58,000 bases of DNA, from contig CM043966.1 of assembly GCA_014529385.2 (NCBI GenBank), positions 101,293,587-101,351,586 on the forward strand. Reading direction: 5' to 3'. The position numbers were made by a program, and so were the translations under genes. The notes beneath the pieces were generated by a model. It saw only the letters and a program-made list of their open reading frames with translations. It was not told where the DNA came from and did not search any database. The stretch comes from Adiantum capillus-veneris. Taxonomy: Eukaryota; Streptophyta; Polypodiopsida; Polypodiales; Pteridaceae. Positions 53,614 to 58,000 of this stretch are shown here, in pieces (position 1 is the first letter of the stretch; each line of letters begins with the position of its first letter).

Positions 53614-54582
53614 GGTGAGGATGAAGTATTGATGTGGATCCTTCAAAGACAAAGATCTTATTGAGTTACCATCACCCAAGAGTCTTAAGGAGGCCATCTC
53701 ATTCATTCAAAAGGTGAAGTATATGTCACTCTTCATTCACTTAGCCTCAAAGTTACTTCACCCTTTGAAAAATTTGACACAACAAGTAGAATTTGCATGG
53801 TCTGATGAGCTTGAAGAGTACTTTGGTAACATGAAAGTCATCCTGTTAGAGCTATCAACACTCATGCCTCCTTGTTGCAGTACACATTCTTTGTTAGCTC
53901 TAGTGTTGGGAAAGAAATAATTGGGGAGGTTTTGCTACAACAAGATCCCCATAGTACCCGGATGCAACCCATCTACTTTGCTAGTAGGGTCATGAATACA
54001 TTGGAAAAAAGCTACACAGAATCAGAAATCTTGATGCTTTCTCTCATGTTTGCGGTGAGAAAGTTTAGATCCTACTTGCTACCAAAACCTTTTGTAATTC
54101 TCACTGCTGCAGAATTTTTTTTTCCTTGGGTGTCATCTCAAATGAATCTTAGTACTAGGATCTCAAAGTGGATTACGGAGTTGCAAGAGTTAGAATACTC
54201 TTTCAAGGTAGAAGATAGTGTGCATGCACAATTGGTAGGGCTTCTCACTTATAGGGTACATGAGAAGGAGATTAAGGTACTTGAAATAAAGACCCTACCA
54301 TTGCCACCACCAAAAAGTATTCCTAATGATTTTACCTTGTTCTTTGATGGATCTTTTCGACGATCCACAAGAAAAAGCAGGGGGGGGGGGCTAGTGTTGC
54401 CCAACCCAAATGGAGAGGTGGTCATGAAAGAGAAGGTCAATCTACCAGGTTCAACTAGCAACAATGAAGCAAAATACGACACACTACTTCATGGTTTAAA
54501 GATGTGCATTGGTCAAGGTATACAACTTCTCATGGTAAAGGGGGATGCACTTCTCATTGTGAAGCAGACTTTAGGCATCTAG
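53614..54582 (+). pseudogene. Element E RNase H plus Tat-type second RNase H
   Basis: KYMSLFIHLASKLLHPL, then after a frame change FFVSSSVGKEIIGEVLLQQDP, MQPIYFASRVMN and FRSYLLPKPFVIL (classical RNase H), then LFFDGSFRRSTRK, SNNEAKYDTLLHGL (NEAKY where NEAEY is usual) and VKGDALLIVKQTLG (second RNase H). Confidence 0.82.
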
Positions 54583-55252
54583 GCATGCAAGAATGAGAGC
54601 CTAAGGATAAATGGTTCATGCCATTCGTAGGTTGTTTAATTAGTTTGAAGAAGTGCAACTATCTCATATTCCTAGAAAACAAAATGAAGATGCATATTTA
54701 CTTGCATAACAAGCAGTTACATGTGTTGAGAAAGCAGTACAGGTCATCATGGTGGCAGCAGCAGCTGTCAAGCAACCAAGATACCAGGGATTGGAGTCAT
54801 TGTCTCCCATTATTGGTTACATTTTGGAGGGTGAGCTTCCACAAGACGTCACAAAATCTCAAAAGAGGAGACTCATGAAGGAGGCCAGTTCCTATCTCTT
54901 CCTAAAAGGATCCCTCTATCAAAGAGAGAAGGATCAAGTGTGCATAAGAGTAACAACTATCAAGGAAATTCCAGCCATTCTAAAAGGTTTGCATGAAGAG
55001 GCATATGGTGGTCATTTTGCCCAAGAGTTAACTGTGAAGAAGATTTTTCTTGCGGGGTATGTTTGGCCAAGCCTGCATGTGGATGTCCAACATTGGTGTA
55101 AAAGCTGTCACAAATGTCGCGTAAATGGAAATAGAAGGTCGGTGTATGGTGCGAGGCAAATAGTGCTTGCAAATGGACCCTTTGAAAAGTGGGGCATTGA
55201 TGCTATGGGTCCTCTTCCTAGAACAAAAAACGGTAAAATCTACATTCTTGTT
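54583..55252 (+). pseudogene. Element E HHCC and integrase start
   Basis: VCIRVTTIKEIPAILKGLHEEAYGGHFAQELTV, YVWPSLHVDVQHWCKSCHKC (complete HHCC), GPFEKWGIDAMGPLPRTKNGKIYILV. Homology stops there, within a few bases of the short LTR. Confidence 0.82.
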
Positions 55253-55265
55253 AGGAAAAGGGTCC

Positions 55266-55419
55266 TGTAACCTAAGAACTATGATGTTCATGGACTTCGG
55301 CCAAGGGTCGGGCTAGACAGTGTGGACAGGGGATCCGTCTAGGGCAAGGGGCTAGGAGCCCACACATATAATGGGAGGTTGGGAGGAGGATCTTCAGTCT
55401 AGTTTCCCTAGTTCTTACA
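55266..55419 (+). repeat. 154 bp LTR (TRIM-like)
   Basis: TGTAACCTAAGAACTA...TAGTTCTTACA: TG...CA ends with extended inverted termini, one base before an initiator-Met primer site. Shares TAATGGGAGGTTGGGAGG and neighbouring sequence with the 220 bp insertion at 21,992. No second copy found before 58,000. Confidence 0.7.
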
Positions 55420-55420
55420 C

Positions 55421-55432
55421 TGGTATCAGATC
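55421..55432 (+). promoter_or_regulatory. Primer-binding site for initiator tRNA-Met
   Basis: TGGTATCAGATC; the usual plant site is TGGTATCAGAGC. Immediately downstream of the 154 bp LTR. Confidence 0.8.
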
Positions 55433-58000
55433 TTAGGAGTCTCTCTCCCACTCTCTCTCTTGGCGTGGTCACTTTTGGCTCCTAAAAATAGGAACTTTAG
55501 GTGAGAAACGTGGCCTTTGTATGGCTTTTTCTATTTTTAGCAAGGCACTGTCTAAATCGGGTAAGCTTTCCTGTTTTGGATAAGAAGCTACGGCGCATGA
55601 AACAACGCCCTCTTGGGCTTGACAAGATTGCCTTGTCGAAGGGGGGGAATGTAGAGCTTTGGCCATTGTAGGTGGCCCTTCCCACAAGCAAGGCGGCATA
55701 AGCAAGAGCCTCTACATACGCGGTTTTTACCAGCAAGCCTCCCCTCAATTCTCGTGATCCGGTGGAAGACAAATGACCACAAATTTTTGTTGAGCACGAA
55801 TAACTCAGTATTCCGAGCCGGCTGCAAACCAGATTTTGATGTTTTGCACACCACAAGTTCTAACGGATTTTTCGTTTGCATAAGATGCAAATCCAGTATC
55901 GCCACTATGAATTGATTGATGTTTTCAAGTGCATCCTTGGCTGCAGGTCAATGCTGATTTCGCGGTTGCTTGGGATTTACAATCCGACTTCAAATTTGGA
56001 GTTCGATTCAGTTGAAGAAATAATTACGCAGTTAATTATCGCAACTTGCTACGGCTACGAGCTTTTTTGCACTCCAAGGTACTGGTTTTTGTTTTGTTTG
56101 CACAACACAGATTTTCCATGAGTGCGGAAATTGATGATCAACACATGTTTGACTTTGAATACTTGGCGTCTGATTCACCTGTGGATGTCGTGTGGCCTGA
56201 TACTCTCACGGAGGGTACCCACATGGCAACCGGGATGGATGAATCATACCCACGCAGACTATCTTTCTCTTTGCGAGTATCTACACCTCCTCCTCAGAGC
56301 GTGTTTGATATTCTGGAGGATGATAGTAACTTGCCGGATGCCAGGGAGTTCGTCACTCGACAGAACTGGAAAAGTTTTGAGACACGATTTCGCAAGCTAT
56401 TTGTATGGGTCCAAATATTGGCTATGCAAGTGGACAACCTCACACGATTAATTTACCATATGTTACCAGAATCAGCTTCTCACTCGCCAGCAACCCAAGG
56501 GGTTGTCTTCCAAACAGTTATGACCAAAGAGGTCCAACAGTACAAGAGAAATCAGTTGACTCTCACGATCAGACTTCCAATGGGCAAAGCGTCAAAAATT
56601 ATGCTTTTATTGCTTAGGAACGCATCAAAAAAAGCAGTGTCCACATGTCCGACAAACGTAAACATGATGCATTAGTTAGTGATTCGACATAAACTCCAGT
56701 TTTGGTGCACGGCACAGTAGTTATATGTCTTTATGCGTGCATGTGACCTTTTTCAGAGTATTGCCCATTTTTTTTCCAATTGGGTAGGATTATGCCCTAA
56801 TTTCTTTTTTGAAATAATCATTTTTGGTACGACCAATTTTACGTGCAACATAGTTTCTAGATCGTGTTACCATTGACTTGGGGCCAAGAGTAGTGGCAAC
56901 CAAGTTTAGGACATCTACATTAATCAGGACCTCATTTCACTGACTCACTACCAGTCCCGTCGCTACAAGAAATTTATTTCGTCGAATCACTACCACTCCA
57001 ATCAATGCAAGGCATTTCTGGTATTAACTTTTACGGTAGCCACTGGCTTCCATTTTTGTATGCAAAGCATGCTAGCCAGGAGGAATGACCTCCACCACTT
57101 CATGGATTACGCTTCCGCTATCACACTCGCAAATCTGTCAAGAACAAAATCAGTGACGAATTGTTTAAAAGGATTGTCGGTTGTTATTAACACACAACCA
57201 CACTAAAATGAAACCTAAATCTAGGACTTATTTCATGGGCAAAGTGCCAATGCTAAGTCGTCCTCATACAAGCACGACCCCTGCAAGCTAGGTGGATTGG
57301 AATGAGTTTTCTGTTACCTCTCTCATCAAGAGAGTCCTACCAGAAAACTAGGGAATGCTTATACGATAAGCTGCAAGTCAAGCATACGATGCGTAAGAGC
57401 ACATAGCTTAGGCACACACTCTAAAATCTTAAGGAAAGTTCCTCAGCCAAGCATGCTCTTCTTTTCGTTATTCATCACTTTCTCTAAGGAACAAAATGAA
57501 AATCTTCTACGAAGTTTTTGTTACATATTTCACTAGTGAGTTCTCCTGAGCCAAGATGCTCTAAACTCTCAGCTAGAAATTGGGCAAGGTGCCATCACCA
57601 TTAGTCTTCATCGATTCGACGATTGAACACTAATTGCCATGAGGGCTATGAACCACGCATGCCGGCTAAGAGCCATTGCTAAATCTAGGGTAGGATCCAC
57701 TTGTTGCTATTCCTTGGATGATTGTTCTCAAGATCGAACAGCTCTACCCAGTGGAGTACACATTGACGTTAATTGACAAGCAAGTGTCTTGTCATTACGG
57801 ATGTCATCACGGATGTTTAGGGTGTCATTTTTGCACTACATGTTTTCAGCGCGATACTCAAGTGAGTTTTTGATCATCTCAAACTCACACTGACTGATCT
57901 CTACCACGGAGTATAGACGTAGCAATCAGTTGTGACAACATGGTTGTCCAAAAGAGATCAGTAGTTCACTTGTGTGGGTCTTCAGCTCTCTCTATAGCAC
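55433..58000. other. Unassigned, possibly internal part of the short-LTR element
   Basis: A GAAGGGGGGGAATG run near 55,636 resembles a polypurine tract followed by TGTAGAG, but no matching LTR was found. 56,700-58,000 has no supported gene. Confidence 0.35.
56046..56675 (+). CDS. Hypothetical ORF, 209 residues
   Basis: Open frame; a likelier start is the Met of MSAEIDDQHMFDFEYLASD, near 56,118. Contains FVTRQNWKSFETRFRKLFVWVQ and a Ser/Pro-rich centre. Composition is compatible with coding, perhaps an ORF of the short-LTR element. No family recognised; could be chance. Confidence 0.25.
   Translation: MLRLRAFLHSKVLVFVLFAQHRFSMSAEIDDQHMFDFEYLASDSPVDVVWPDTLTEGTHMATGMDESYPRRLSFSLRVSTPPPQSVFDILEDDSNLPDAREFVTRQNWKSFETRFRKLFVWVQILAMQVDNLTRLIYHMLPESASHSPATQGVVFQTVMTKEVQQYKRNQLTLTIRLPMGKASKIMLLLLRNASKKAVSTCPTNVNMMH

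Larger units (their letters stand above)
50955..55252 (+). mobile_element. Element E: decayed Tat-type gypsy element, plus strand
   Basis: Gag, protease, RT, RNase H, Tat-type second RNase H and the first part of integrase in order on the plus strand, with many frame breaks. Truncated in integrase at ~55,252 beside a short LTR. Confidence 0.82.

Noticed and set aside
55636-55660. Polypurine tract and LTR start (GAAGGGGGGGAATGTAGAG)
   Set aside because: No matching LTR and no primer site in reach; kept only as a remark.

Overview
This window looks like repeat-rich nuclear DNA of a land plant or close relative. The evidence is Ty3/gypsy LTR retrotransposons of the plant Athila/Tat branch (several carry the second, plant/archaeal-type RNase H typical of Tat), a tRNA-Asp-like primer site, long CT/GA, TA and CA/GT microsatellites, and broken plant-type gene fragments (ABCB transporter, Argonaute). 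The species cannot be told from the sequence. I find no confidently intact host gene.

Layout, left to right. (A) 1-~12,495: one large minus-strand Ty3/gypsy element whose 3' LTR lies beyond the left edge. It has a 5' LTR, a primer site, a ~1.4 kb leader with four long palindromes, Gag in two overlapping frames, a zinc-knuckle frame, an uninterrupted 1,886-codon Pol (protease, RT, RNase H, two HHCC zinc modules, integrase) and, after integrase, another reading frame with a second retropepsin-like domain. Six successive reading frames are each shifted -1 from the one before. (F) 13,466-16,788: two ~855 bp LTRs in inverted orientation around an integrase fragment (minus) joined head to head with an RT fragment (plus). 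16.8-18.35 kb: microsatellites and LTR-like sequence. (C) 18.36-20.31 kb: decayed plus-strand Tat-type RT/RNase H/integrase. (B1) 20.31-25.36 kb: minus-strand Tat-type element cut off in RT and carrying a MITE and a short-LTR insertion. (B2) 25,365-34,097: complete minus-strand relative of B1 with two 1,143 bp LTRs and a GCGT target duplication, inserted directly against the outer edge of B1's LTR; its coding region is full of stops. (D) 34.1-34.96 kb: plus-strand Pol fragment.

35-46.5 kb is mostly non-coding, with gene debris (an ABCB nucleotide-binding-domain piece, an Argonaute PIWI piece and an unrecognised frameshifted reading frame), microsatellites, a strong hairpin and a field of degenerate GTAC-rich repeats. 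46.5-49.2 kb holds a decayed transposase-like gene ending in a SWIM-type zinc-finger remnant. (E) ~50.95-55.25 kb: plus-strand Tat-type element, decayed, broken in integrase. At 55.27 kb lies a 154 bp LTR with an initiator-tRNA-Met primer site. The rest is unassigned.

The most unusual parts are in element A: repeated perfect palindromes in the leader, a second retropepsin after integrase, duplicated HHCC modules and a run of same-direction frame shifts. All calls come from reading the sequence by eye; no database search was possible.
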